57,935 nt of DNA from Bacillota bacterium (lineage in GTDB: Bacteria > Bacillota > Clostridia > Oscillospirales > Ethanoligenentaceae): contig JAEWAU010000053.1 in the NCBI GenBank assembly GCA_023391535.1, positions 1-57,935 on the forward strand, given 5' to 3'. Shown piece after piece: positions 34,044 to 42,549 of the stretch; positions within the stretch are counted from its first letter, which is position 1, and every line of letters begins with the position of its first letter. The notes under the pieces were generated by a model, which was not told where the DNA came from, did not search any database, and saw nothing but the letters and a program-made list of their open reading frames with translations. The position numbers and the translations under genes were made by a program.

Positions 34044-34077
34044 AAAAACGTCGTTCCCGCCCGGCGGCCGGAGAACG
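34044..34077 (-). terminator. Probable intrinsic terminator of murG
   Basis: On the minus strand CGTTC..CCGG pairs with CCGG..GAACG (imperfect stem with an internal bulge), followed by ACG and five T residues, 35 bases beyond the murG stop. Confidence 0.55.
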
Positions 34078-34111
34078 GGGGGGGTTCTTCCTATTATTAT
34101 AGCGCGGCCGC

Positions 34112-35197
34112 TCAGCGGCTTTCGCCCTCCGAAAGGCCGGCCGCCTCGCAGATGACGCGCAGCACGCCCGCCACGCCGTTCTGGAACGGGCAGCTCTCCA
34201 TTTTGCCGATGTAAAAGGCGCGGTTCTCATAAACGGCGTTCACGAGCTTCACGAACTTTTCTTTGGTGGCGCCGGCCTCGGCCAGCACCTCGGAAAAGCC
34301 CTGCGCCTCGAAAAACTTCGCGTTGTCGATCTGGTCGCCGCGGCTGGCCTTGAGGGAATACGGCACGAGCAGGCTGGGCTTTTTGAGGGCCAGCAGCTCG
34401 AAGATGCTCGTCGCTCCGGCGCGGGAAACCACGAGGTCCGCTGCGGCAAACAGGTCGGGCAGCTCCTTCGTGACGTATTCGAACTGCCGGTAGCCCGGCG
34501 TGCCCGCAAGGCTCTCATCCACCCCGCCCTTGCCGCAGAGGTGGCAGATATCGTAGCGGGGAGCGAGCTCCGGAAGGCTTTCGCGCAGCAGGTTGTTGAT
34601 GAAAACCGCGCCCTGGCTGCCGCCTATGGAGAGCAGCACCGGCTTGTTCCCGGAAAAGCCGCACAGCGCGCGGCCTTTTTCGGCGCTGCCGCGCGCGAGC
34701 TCCGCGCGGATGGGCAGGCCCGTGAAAACGCCTTTGCCCTTCGGGATCTGCGCGCCCGTCTGCGGGAACGTGTAGCACACCTTCTGCACGAAGGGCAGCG
34801 TGAGCTTGTTTGCAAGGCCCACGCTGCCATCCGATTCATGGGAGACCACGGGGATGCGGCAGACGCTGGCCGCCCACACCACCGGGGCCGAAACGAAGCC
34901 GCCCTTGCTGAACACGATATCCGGCTTCACGCGGCGGATGACCGCGAGCGCCTCGAAGAAGCCCGCGCCGATGCGGAACAGGTCGGTAAAATTGCGCGCG
35001 TCGAGATACCTCCGCAGCTTGCCGCCGTGGATGCCGTAGAACGGCACGCCCTGCTGCCGGATCAGCCCTTCCTCCATGCCGCCGGAAAGCCCCGCGTAGT
35101 GGATGCTGAATCCCTTGTCGCGCAAGCCCGGCAGCAGCGCGATATTGGGCGTAATATGTCCGGCGGTGCCCCCGCCCGTAAGCAGAATGGTCTTCAT
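34112..35197 (-). CDS. murG: UDP-GlcNAc:lipid I N-acetylglucosaminyltransferase MurG
   Basis: A 361-residue GT28 enzyme making lipid II at the inner membrane face. N-terminal lipid-binding motif GGGTAGHITPNIAL, donor-domain motifs SIGGSQGA (about residue 185) and SRAGATSIFELLALKKPSLLVPY (about residue 265). Position outside the dcw cluster and the variant motifs resemble a MurG subtype common in Clostridia, so a second MurG-like gene elsewhere is possible. ATG 35197 follows AAAGGA. Confidence 0.9.
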   Translation of the reverse strand: MKTILLTGGGTAGHITPNIALLPGLRDKGFSIHYAGLSGGMEEGLIRQQGVPFYGIHGGKLRRYLDARNFTDLFRIGAGFFEALAVIRRVKPDIVFSKGGFVSAPVVWAASVCRIPVVSHESDGSVGLANKLTLPFVQKVCYTFPQTGAQIPKGKGVFTGLPIRAELARGSAEKGRALCGFSGNKPVLLSIGGSQGAVFINNLLRESLPELAPRYDICHLCGKGGVDESLAGTPGYRQFEYVTKELPDLFAAADLVVSRAGATSIFELLALKKPSLLVPYSLKASRGDQIDNAKFFEAQGFSEVLAEAGATKEKFVKLVNAVYENRAFYIGKMESCPFQNGVAGVLRVICEAAGLSEGESR

Positions 35198-35279
35198 TCC
35201 GGTGCGATCCTTTCCCCCGCGGCGCTTCCCCTGTATCCGCAAACCGGGAGCGCCTTCGGCTTCGCCCTATGTGTATGCG

Positions 35280-36650
35280 TCAGCGCGTAAGCTTATCCGC
35301 CACGTAAAGGCCGTTCGCCGCGGCCTGCGAAAGCGAGCGCGTAAAGCCCGCGCCGTCCCCGATGGCGAACACGCCCTTGCAGCCGGCAAGCTCGAAATCA
35401 TCGCTTTCGGGCCGCGCGGAGTAGTATTTGCACTCCACGCCGTAGAGCAGCGTGTCGCTGTTGGCGGTGCCGGGCGCGATGCGGTCGAGCGCGTGGAGCG
35501 TTTCCACGATGTTGTCGAGCTGGCGCTTGGGCATGCAGAGGCTCAAATCTCCCGCCACGGCGTCGAGCGTGGGGCGCGTGGTGGAAGCGCGCAGGCGCTT
35601 TTCATCCGTGCGGCGGCCGAGCTCAAGGTCGCCCAAACGCTGCACCAGCACCGAGCCGCCGCTGATGAGGTTGGCCAGGCTCGCCACATGGCGCGCGTAG
35701 GCGATGGGCTCCCGGAATGGGCTGGTGAAGCGGCTGGTGGAAAGCAGCGCGAAATTGGAGTTTTCGGTTTTCTTGGCCTCGTCGCGGTAGGCGTGGCCGT
35801 TCACGGTGAGCACGCCGCGCGTGTTTTCGGTGACGACGCTGCCCCGCTCGTTGAAGCAGAACATGCGCGTGATGTCGCCGTAGCCCTGGCTGCGGTACCA
35901 GATCTTGGGTTCGTAGATGCGCTTCGAGAAATCCTCCCAGATCATGGCGGGCAGCTCCACGCGCACGCCGATATCCACCTGGTTGTTGGTGAGCGGGATA
36001 TTGTTTTTGCGGCACCAATCCGAAAACAGGCCGCTGCCCACGCGCCCCACGGCGAACACGATGTTCTCGCCGCGCACGGTTTCCTCCCCGCCGCGCCCGC
36101 GCAGCCGCACCGTATGGGCGGCGGCGTCCACGTCGAGCGCCTCGGTCCCCGTGCGGAGCGTGCAGCGGCCGCGCAGGTCGTCCACCAGACGCAGCATGGT
36201 GGAAAGGTTCTCGTCGGTGCCCAGATGCTTCACCGTGGCCTGCTGCATGTGCAGGTCGGCCTGCAGGCAGCGCTTTTTGAGCTCGTCGTCGGGCTTGAAG
36301 CGTTCGGTTGTGGCGCCGAACGAAACGAGAATGCGGTCGGCCTGCTCGATATAGTCGAGCACCCGCTCGGGGGGCATCAGGTCCGGCAGCCAGCCGCCGT
36401 ATTCGCACGAGATGATGTATTTGCCGTCCGAAAAGGCTCCGGCGCCGCCGAGGCCCTCCATGATGGCGCACGACGCGCAGTTGATGCAGCGCGGCACTTT
36501 CTTTTCCACAATGGGGCAGTGGCGGTCCTTGAGATCGGCGCCTTTCTCCACGATGAGCACGCCGGCTTCCGGCCGTTTTTCGAGAATGCGGTGGGCGCAC
36601 ATCAGGCCGCCGATGCCCCCGCCGATGATGACGACGTCAAATGTTTGCAC
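35280..36650 (-). CDS. FAD-dependent oxidoreductase, COG2509-like
   Basis: A 456-residue flavoprotein: N-terminal dinucleotide-binding motif VVIIGGGIGGLMCAHRI, a cysteine-containing stretch CPIVEKKVPRCINCASC (residues about 45-60), a central NFxxxxx-type domain, and C-terminal GVFAIGDGAGFTRSLSQAAANGL closing the FAD site. The family is described as uncharacterised FAD-dependent dehydrogenases; no substrate is established. The four clustered cysteines could bind metal or form a redox pair. It starts at GTG 36650, 11 bases after GGAGG. Confidence 0.88.
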   Translation of the reverse strand: MQTFDVVIIGGGIGGLMCAHRILEKRPEAGVLIVEKGADLKDRHCPIVEKKVPRCINCASCAIMEGLGGAGAFSDGKYIISCEYGGWLPDLMPPERVLDYIEQADRILVSFGATTERFKPDDELKKRCLQADLHMQQATVKHLGTDENLSTMLRLVDDLRGRCTLRTGTEALDVDAAAHTVRLRGRGGEETVRGENIVFAVGRVGSGLFSDWCRKNNIPLTNNQVDIGVRVELPAMIWEDFSKRIYEPKIWYRSQGYGDITRMFCFNERGSVVTENTRGVLTVNGHAYRDEAKKTENSNFALLSTSRFTSPFREPIAYARHVASLANLISGGSVLVQRLGDLELGRRTDEKRLRASTTRPTLDAVAGDLSLCMPKRQLDNIVETLHALDRIAPGTANSDTLLYGVECKYYSARPESDDFELAGCKGVFAIGDGAGFTRSLSQAAANGLYVADKLTR

Positions 36651-36754
36651 TTGCGGTAGTTCCTCCCCTGCGCGGCGCCCGGCCGCGCGGCTGCGCCCCG
36701 GCGCGCGCGGCTCCGGAGCAAAAAAGGTGCCCGTTTGGCACCGAACCTTAAATA

Positions 36755-36782
36755 TTATATCCTTTGCGGCGGGTTTGTCAAT
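36755..36782 (-). promoter_or_regulatory. Sigma-A promoter of the FAD oxidoreductase gene
   Basis: TTGACA (36777-36782) and TATAAT (36755-36760), both perfect, with a 16-base spacer on the minus strand, about 105 bases upstream of the start codon. Confidence 0.8.
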
Positions 36783-36822
36783 CCCCTGCGGGCAAATTTT
36801 CCGCCTGCGCGGGCGCGCGCGT

Positions 36823-36851
36823 TTGCAAAGGCGCCGGGAATGGGCTATAAT
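36823..36851 (+). promoter_or_regulatory. Sigma-A promoter of the cysteine desulfurase-thiI-cinA operon
   Basis: TTGCAA (36823-36828) and a perfect TATAAT (36846-36851) with a 17-base spacer; leader of about 180 bases before ATG 37035. Confidence 0.8.
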
Positions 36852-37034
36852 AAAATCGCTTTATTTATATGAATATCCGGCCGAATATCCGGCGCGAAAA
36901 AGCAGGCCCCGGCCGCTTTCAAAGCTTTGCGGATTCCGCCGCTTTTTGAACCGCAGTTTCACCAAAGAACCGTGTTTTCACCGCGCCGGCCGGCCTTTCC
37001 GGCCGCGAAATCAATTTGTCAGAGGGGACCTTGG

Positions 37035-38189
37035 ATGTCCGTTTATCTCGATAACAGCGCCACCACGCGCGTGTGCGACGAAGCCATCGAAAAGATGGCG
37101 GACGTGATGCGCAATCATTACGGCAACCCCTCCTCGCTGCACGCGATGGGGGTGGACGCCGAGGATATTTTCCGGGAAGCCCGGGCCGCGCTCGCGGAAG
37201 CGCTGCATTGCGCGCCCGGCGAAGTGCTGTTCACCTCGGGCGGCACCGAATCGAACAATCTGGCCGTGTTGGGGGGCGCCCGCGCGCTGCGCCGCCGCGG
37301 CAAACGCATCGTCACCTCCGCCGTGGAGCACGCCTCGGTGCTGGCCGCCTTTAAAGAGCTGGAAAGCGAGGGCTTCGAGGCCGTCTATCTCGAGCCGGGG
37401 CCGGATGGCGCCGTGCGCGAGGATGATCTCAAAGCCGCCGTAACGCCCGACACGGTGCTCGTGAGCATGATGCTCGTCAACAACGAAACGGGCGCGGTGC
37501 AGCCCGTGGAGGCGGCGCGCCGCGCCGTGCAGGCCGCCGGCAGCCCCGCGCTCATCCATTGCGACGCCGTGCAGGCCTTCTGCAAAATTCCCCTGCGCCC
37601 CGAAGCGCTGGGCGTGGACCTGCTCTCGGTAAGCTCCCACAAAATCCACGGGCCGAAGGGCGCGGGCGCTTTGTACCTGCGCCGCGGCGCGCGCATCCTG
37701 CCCATCCTCTATGGCGGCGGGCAGCAAAACGGCCTGCGCCCCGGCACCGAACCGATGCCGGCCATCGCGGGGTTCGGCGTTGCCGCGGGCCTCGCCTCCG
37801 CCGCCCTCGCACGCGACGCCGCCCGCATGGAAGCTTTGCGCGGCATGGCCGAGCGCGCGCTTCTGGAGATTCCCGGCGTGGCGCTCAACGGCGCGGATTC
37901 CCCCCGCCGTGCGCCGCACATCCTCAACTTCTCGGTGCCGGGCGTGCGCTCCGAAACCATGCTCCACTTTCTCGAATCCATGGGCGTGTTCGTTTCGAGC
38001 GGTTCGGCCTGCTCGCGTGGCGCGCGCAGCCACGTGCTGCGCGCCATGGGCCTGCCCGACGCGCGGGTGGACAGTTCCCTCCGCGTGAGCCTGAGCCGGT
38101 TTTCCACCGAGGACGATATCCGCGCGCTGGCGCAGGCCGTGGCGCAGGGAGCGAAAACGCTGTGCCGCGCCGCGCGCCCCGCGCGCTGA
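37035..38189 (+). CDS. Cysteine desulfurase (IscS/NifS family)
   Basis: A 384-residue PLP enzyme. It opens YLDNSATTRV, has the cofactor lysine in SVSSHKIHGPKGAG and the sulphur-carrying cysteine in SSGSACSRG near residue 325. It is followed after 56 bases by thiI, so its likely role is to supply persulphide to ThiI for 4-thiouridine in tRNA, the Firmicute NifZ-type pairing. ATG 37035 follows GAGGGGA; the longer frame from 36927 has no family match. Confidence 0.94.
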   Translation: MSVYLDNSATTRVCDEAIEKMADVMRNHYGNPSSLHAMGVDAEDIFREARAALAEALHCAPGEVLFTSGGTESNNLAVLGGARALRRRGKRIVTSAVEHASVLAAFKELESEGFEAVYLEPGPDGAVREDDLKAAVTPDTVLVSMMLVNNETGAVQPVEAARRAVQAAGSPALIHCDAVQAFCKIPLRPEALGVDLLSVSSHKIHGPKGAGALYLRRGARILPILYGGGQQNGLRPGTEPMPAIAGFGVAAGLASAALARDAARMEALRGMAERALLEIPGVALNGADSPRRAPHILNFSVPGVRSETMLHFLESMGVFVSSGSACSRGARSHVLRAMGLPDARVDSSLRVSLSRFSTEDDIRALAQAVAQGAKTLCRAARPAR

Positions 38190-38245
38190 AACCCACCGCC
38201 CGCCGAGCCGTTTTTCCGGCGCGGCATGAAAGGAACTCAAAACCG

Positions 38246-39415
38246 ATGCAGGAAGTGCTTCTGCTCAAATACGGCGAAATCGCGCTCAAGGGGCTCAACC
38301 GCCCCACGTTCGAATCCCTGCTCGTCAAAAACATCCGCTGGCGGCTGGCCGGCCTCGGCTCCGCCGCCGTGGTGAAGGCGCAGTCCACCCTCTCCATCGA
38401 ACCGCAGCAGGAAGGGTTCGACATGGACGAGGCCCTGCGGCGCCTGTGCAAGGTGTTCGGCATCGCCGCCATCTCCCGTGCGCTGGTGGTGGAAAAAAAT
38501 ATGGACGCCATCAAATCCGCGGCCGTTTCGTACCTCGGCCCGCAGCTTGAAAGCGCTTCCACCTTCAAGGTGGAGGCCAAACGCGCGGATAAGCGGTTTC
38601 CGCTCACCTCGCCCGAAATCTGCGCGGAGGTGGGCGCCTGCCTGCTCGAGGCTTTCCCGCGCCTGCGCGTGGACGTGCGGCAGCCGCAGGCGACGGTGCA
38701 TGTGGAGATCCGCGATTTCGGCGCCTACCTGCACGGGCCGGAGCAGCCCGGCGCGGGCGGAATGCCCGTGGGCTCGAACGGCCGCGCCGCGGTGCTCATT
38801 TCGGGCGGCATCGACAGCCCCGTGGCCGCCTACATGATGGCCAAGCGCGGCGTGACGCTGGAGGCCGTGCATTTCGCAAGCCCGCCCTACACCAGCGAGC
38901 GCGCCAAGCGCAAGGTGCTCGACCTGCTCGCGCAGGTCGCCGAATACAGCGGGCGCATCCGGTGCCACGTGGTGCCCTTCACACAGATCCAGGAGGCCAT
39001 TCGCGAGCACTGCCCCGAGGAGCTGTTCACCATTGTGATGCGCCGCATGATGATGCGCATCGCCACGAGCCTTGCGCAGCGGGACGGCTGCGCGGCGCTC
39101 GTAACGGGCGAGAGCATCGGGCAGGTGGCGAGCCAGACCATCGAGGCCATCTCCTGCACCGAGGAGGCCGCGGGGCTGCCCGTGTTCCGGCCGCTCATCG
39201 GCATGGATAAAGAGGAGATCGTGCGCATCGCGCGGCGCATCGGTACCTTCGAAACCTCCATTCTGCCGTTCGAAGACTGCTGCACCGTGTTCACGCCGCG
39301 CCATCCGCGCACACGCCCGCAGCTCAAATTCGTGCAGGAAGCCGAGGCGCCGTTCGATTTCGCCCCGCTGCTCGCGCAGGCTGTCGAGAACACCGAGCAC
39401 AGCACCATCGCGTAA
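38246..39415 (+). CDS. thiI: tRNA 4-thiouridine synthase ThiI (no rhodanese domain)
   Basis: A 389-residue protein with ferredoxin-like and THUMP domains in residues 1-165 and an ATP-pyrophosphatase core (LISGGIDSPVAAYMMAKRG near residue 180). The C-terminal EDCCTVFTP motif is present, but the rhodanese domain of Escherichia coli ThiI is missing, as in Bacillus, where a dedicated cysteine desulfurase supplies sulphur directly. That partner is the gene just upstream. Start at ATG 38246 after AAAGGA. Confidence 0.95.
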   Translation: MQEVLLLKYGEIALKGLNRPTFESLLVKNIRWRLAGLGSAAVVKAQSTLSIEPQQEGFDMDEALRRLCKVFGIAAISRALVVEKNMDAIKSAAVSYLGPQLESASTFKVEAKRADKRFPLTSPEICAEVGACLLEAFPRLRVDVRQPQATVHVEIRDFGAYLHGPEQPGAGGMPVGSNGRAAVLISGGIDSPVAAYMMAKRGVTLEAVHFASPPYTSERAKRKVLDLLAQVAEYSGRIRCHVVPFTQIQEAIREHCPEELFTIVMRRMMMRIATSLAQRDGCAALVTGESIGQVASQTIEAISCTEEAAGLPVFRPLIGMDKEEIVRIARRIGTFETSILPFEDCCTVFTPRHPRTRPQLKFVQEAEAPFDFAPLLAQAVENTEHSTIA

Positions 39416-39448
39416 CGGGGAACGGTGCGGACGAAAGGACATACGGAC

Positions 39449-41695
39449 ATGAACGCGGAAATCCTTGCCGTGGGCACCGAGCTGCTCCTCGGCGACATTC
39501 TCAACACCGACGCGCGCTTTCTGGCGCGGGAGCTGGCCGAAATGGGCTTCTCCGTGCTGCATCAGGGCGTGGTGGGCGACAACCCCGAACGGCTCGCGGA
39601 GGCCATGCGCCTCGCGCTTTCGCGCAGCGATATCCTCATCACCTCCGGCGGGCTCGGCCCCACGGGCGACGACCTCACGCGCGAAACGGCCGCCGAAGTA
39701 CTCGGGCTCCCGCTCGTGGAGGACGCGGAAAGCCTGCGCCGCATCGAGGAGCAGTTTCAGCGCATGAACCGCGTAATGAGCGCGAACAACCGCAAGCAGG
39801 CCCTGATTCCGCGCGGTTCCACCGTGCTTACAAACGATTGGGGCACCGCGCCCGGCTCCGTTACGGAACAAAACGGCAAGCTCGTGATCCTGCTGCCCGG
39901 CCCGCCGCGCGAGCTGGAACCGCTGTTCCGCGAGCGCGTGCGCCCCTTTCTCGCGCGGTTTGCGAGCGGCGCCATCGAATCGGTCACGTTCCGGGAATTC
40001 GGCATCTCGGAATCCAAGGCCGAGGAGCTGCTGCGCGACCTGATGGAGGGCGAGAACCCCACCCTCGCGCCCTACGCCAAGGACGGCGAGGTGCTGCTGC
40101 GCGCCACGGCGCGCGCCGCCACGTCCGGGGAAGCCCTCGCCCTCTGCCGCCCGCTCGCGCAGCAGGCCGAGCAGCGCCTGGGCGACGCCGTTTACGGCGA
40201 AAATATCGAAGGGCTCGAATATGCCGTGGTGGCGAAGCTGCGCGAAAAGAAGCTGCGCATCGGCCTTGCGGAAAGCTGCACGGGCGGCCTCGTGGCCCAG
40301 CGCATCACCTCGGTGCCGGGCAGCTCCGAATGCTTCGAGTGCGGGGCCGTCACCTACGCGAACCGCGTCAAGCACCGTCTGCTCGGGGTAAGCGCTTCCA
40401 CCCTGCGCCGTTTCGGGGCCGTAAGCCCCCAAACCGCCGTAGAGATGGCGGAGGGCGCGGCGGCGCTCGCCGGGGCGGAGATCGGCGTGGGCATCACGGG
40501 CATCGCGGGGCCGGGCGGCGGCACGCCCGAAAAGCCCGTGGGGCTCGTTTACGCAGCCGTGTGCGGTTTCGGCAAACGCTACGTGAAAAAGCTGCTGCTC
40601 GGGCACGGCAAAGCCGACGAGCGCGCGCACATCCGCTTCCTCGCAAGCTCCCACGCGCTGGATATGGTGCGCCGCCTGCTCGGCGGCCTGCCCCAGCCGG
40701 GCGCGGAGGACGGGGCGCGGTATTCCGCCGCCCGCCCCGGAGCGCGGGCGCGCCGGGCGCTGGAGGCGGTTTTCCCCGTGCGGGGGGACGGCGCGCGCGA
40801 ATCGGCGCGCAAGCTCGTGCTGTTCGCGGCCGCGCTCGTGTTTCTCGCGTGCGTGGGGCTGCTGGCGCATTATTACATTCTGGCGTACCTCAACCGGCTC
40901 GAATACAGCAATCTCTCCCAAACCTACAGCAGCGCCTCTTCCGCGGCCGCGTCCGCGCCCTCTCGGGCTTCTTCCGCGGGCGACGCCATTCTGCCGCAGT
41001 TTGCAAAGCTCCGCGCCGAAAACCCCGAGCTGCGCGGCTGGATCGGCATCCCCAAAACGGGCATCAGCCTGCCCGTGGTGCAGGCAACCGACAACAGCAA
41101 GTATCTCACCACGGATTTTTCGGGCAAATCGAGCCGCGACGGCACGCCCTTTCTCGATTTCCGCGATACCATCCTTCCGGATTCGCAGAATCTCATCGTC
41201 TACGGCCACAACATGCAGGACGGCCAGATGTTCGCGGGCCTTGAGAAATACGTGAATTTTTCCGGAAACGACTACGTGGGCTTCTATAATTCCTCCCCGC
41301 TCATCGAGTTCGACACGCTCTACGAGCGCTCCCAGTGGAAGATTTTCGCCGTGTTCGTCACGATGTCCGATTCCTCCGCCAAGGGCGCGCTCTATTACCT
41401 GGATACGTCCTTCCCCACGCCCGCGGCGTTTGATTCGTTTATCTCCGCCGTGCGGCAGCGCTCGTTTGTGAACACGCAGGTGGACGTGCGCCCCTCGGAT
41501 ACGCTGCTCACGCTTTCCACCTGCAACTACGATTATTTCCCCAACCTGAACGGGCGCGACAGCACGCGCCTGGTGGTGATGGCCCGTAAGGTGCGCAAGG
41601 GCGAAAGCGCGGCCGTCTCCCCCGCCGTGAAAAACCCGAACGTGCTCTACCCGCAGCCGTGGGTGGATATCTGGAACGGAAAAGCCTCGAAATAA
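39449..41695 (+). CDS. CinA (NMN deamidase/ADP-ribose pyrophosphatase-like) fused to a class-B sortase
   Basis: One uninterrupted 748-residue frame. Residues 1-415 are a full CinA: MoCF-type domain (GTELLLGDILNTDARFL, SGGLGPTGDDLTRE) and PncC-type domain (AESCTGGLVAQ at about 275, GITGIAGPGGGTPEKPVG). A 40-residue Ala/Arg-rich linker leads to one membrane helix (455-478), a Ser/Ala-rich spacer, then a sortase B domain (GWIGIPKTGISLPVVQ) with catalytic His587 (VYGHNM), Cys692 (LSTC) and Arg707 (DSTRLVV). Predicted topology is CinA inside, sortase outside. Start at ATG 39449 with AAAGGA upstream; downstream of thiI by 33 bases. No frameshift or internal ribosome site is evident near the junction. 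Function of the pairing is unknown. Confidence 0.92.
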   Translation: MNAEILAVGTELLLGDILNTDARFLARELAEMGFSVLHQGVVGDNPERLAEAMRLALSRSDILITSGGLGPTGDDLTRETAAEVLGLPLVEDAESLRRIEEQFQRMNRVMSANNRKQALIPRGSTVLTNDWGTAPGSVTEQNGKLVILLPGPPRELEPLFRERVRPFLARFASGAIESVTFREFGISESKAEELLRDLMEGENPTLAPYAKDGEVLLRATARAATSGEALALCRPLAQQAEQRLGDAVYGENIEGLEYAVVAKLREKKLRIGLAESCTGGLVAQRITSVPGSSECFECGAVTYANRVKHRLLGVSASTLRRFGAVSPQTAVEMAEGAAALAGAEIGVGITGIAGPGGGTPEKPVGLVYAAVCGFGKRYVKKLLLGHGKADERAHIRFLASSHALDMVRRLLGGLPQPGAEDGARYSAARPGARARRALEAVFPVRGDGARESARKLVLFAAALVFLACVGLLAHYYILAYLNRLEYSNLSQTYSSASSAAASAPSRASSAGDAILPQFAKLRAENPELRGWIGIPKTGISLPVVQATDNSKYLTTDFSGKSSRDGTPFLDFRDTILPDSQNLIVYGHNMQDGQMFAGLEKYVNFSGNDYVGFYNSSPLIEFDTLYERSQWKIFAVFVTMSDSSAKGALYYLDTSFPTPAAFDSFISAVRQRSFVNTQVDVRPSDTLLTLSTCNYDYFPNLNGRDSTRLVVMARKVRKGESAAVSPAVKNPNVLYPQPWVDIWNGKASK

Positions 41696-41791
41696 CGGGG
41701 CCGGAAACAAAAAAAGGCTGCGGAATTTCCCGGCTGCGCAGCGCGCAAGCCGGTACCCGCTGGCCGGAAACCTGCGAAAGGGGCGTTTTGC

Positions 41792-42541
41792 TTGGACGGT
41801 TCGGAGATCGGCAAACTGGCGGCTTTGCTTTCGGCCGCGCGCAGCATCGTCGCGTTCACCGGGGCGGGCGTTTCCACCGAAAGCAATATCCCCGATTTCC
41901 GCTCGGCGGGCGGGGTATACGACTCCATCCGGAAGACCTACGGCCGCCCGCCCGAGGTACTGCTCTCGCACAGCTTTTTCGAGGCGCACCCCGAAATCTT
42001 TTTTGATTACCTGCGCCGCTTCCTGGTGTTCCCGGATGCGCAGCCGAACGACGCGCACCGCGCGCTGGCGCGGCTCGAGGCCGCGGGCCGCGGCGTTACG
42101 GTGGTAACCCAGAACATCGACGGGCTGCACGCCAAAGCCGGCAGCCGGAACGTGCTGGAGCTGCACGGGAGCCTTGCGCGCAACAGCTGCGTGCGGTGCG
42201 GCAAAGCGTATGCGCTGCCCGAGGTGCTGCGCGCGCCGGGCGTGCCGCGCTGTGCCTGCGGCGGCGTGATCCGGCCCGACGTGGTGCTCTACGAGGAGGC
42301 GCTCGACCCGGACGTGGTGGAGCGGGCCGTGCAGAGCATTGCGGCGGCGGATCTGCTGCTCGTGATGGGCACGAGCCTTTCGGTGTACCCCGCGGCCGGC
42401 CTGCTCGATTATTTTCACGGAAGCGCGCTGGTGCTCATCAACCGCACGCCCACCCCGCGCGACGCCCGCGCGCAGCTCGTCATCCGTGAGGCGGCGGGCA
42501 AAACCATGCGCGCGGCGCTCGAAGCGATGGGAACGCTCTGA
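41792..42541 (+). CDS. Sir2-family NAD-dependent protein deacylase
   Basis: A 249-residue sirtuin: NAD motifs GAGVSTESNIPDFRS and TQNIDGLHAKAGS, catalytic histidine in ELHGS, and four zinc cysteines (CVRC and CAC) near residues 135-160. It removes acyl groups from lysines, consuming NAD and releasing nicotinamide. It starts with TTG at 41792, eight bases after AAAGGGG. It follows CinA-SrtB by 96 bases without a clear terminator, so it may belong to that operon; a PncC/CinA domain and a sirtuin both act on pyridine nucleotides. Confidence 0.93.
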   Translation: MDGSEIGKLAALLSAARSIVAFTGAGVSTESNIPDFRSAGGVYDSIRKTYGRPPEVLLSHSFFEAHPEIFFDYLRRFLVFPDAQPNDAHRALARLEAAGRGVTVVTQNIDGLHAKAGSRNVLELHGSLARNSCVRCGKAYALPEVLRAPGVPRCACGGVIRPDVVLYEEALDPDVVERAVQSIAAADLLLVMGTSLSVYPAAGLLDYFHGSALVLINRTPTPRDARAQLVIREAAGKTMRAALEAMGTL

Positions 42542-42549
42542 AACGGGCC

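Larger units (their letters stand above)
33806..34111. other. Intergenic region with cruciform element and murG terminator
   Basis: The 306-base gap between murG and the DUF4830 gene contains the nested inverted repeat at 33858-33947 and a hairpin-T-run at 34044-34077. No convincing promoter or gene is visible in the remainder. Confidence 0.7.
36651..37034. other. Divergent promoter region between the FAD gene and the cysteine desulfurase operon
   Basis: The 384-base gap carries one good promoter on each strand (36755-36782 minus, 36823-36851 plus) and a short GTGCC/GGCAC hairpin at 36728-36742. No gene is seen. Confidence 0.75.

Noticed and set aside
38237..42418. A 1393-residue minus-strand open frame opposite thiI, cinA-srtB and sir2.
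   Set aside because: High GC leaves few stop codons in the antisense frame; composition is His/Arg/Ala-rich without domains, and the plus-strand genes are unmistakable.
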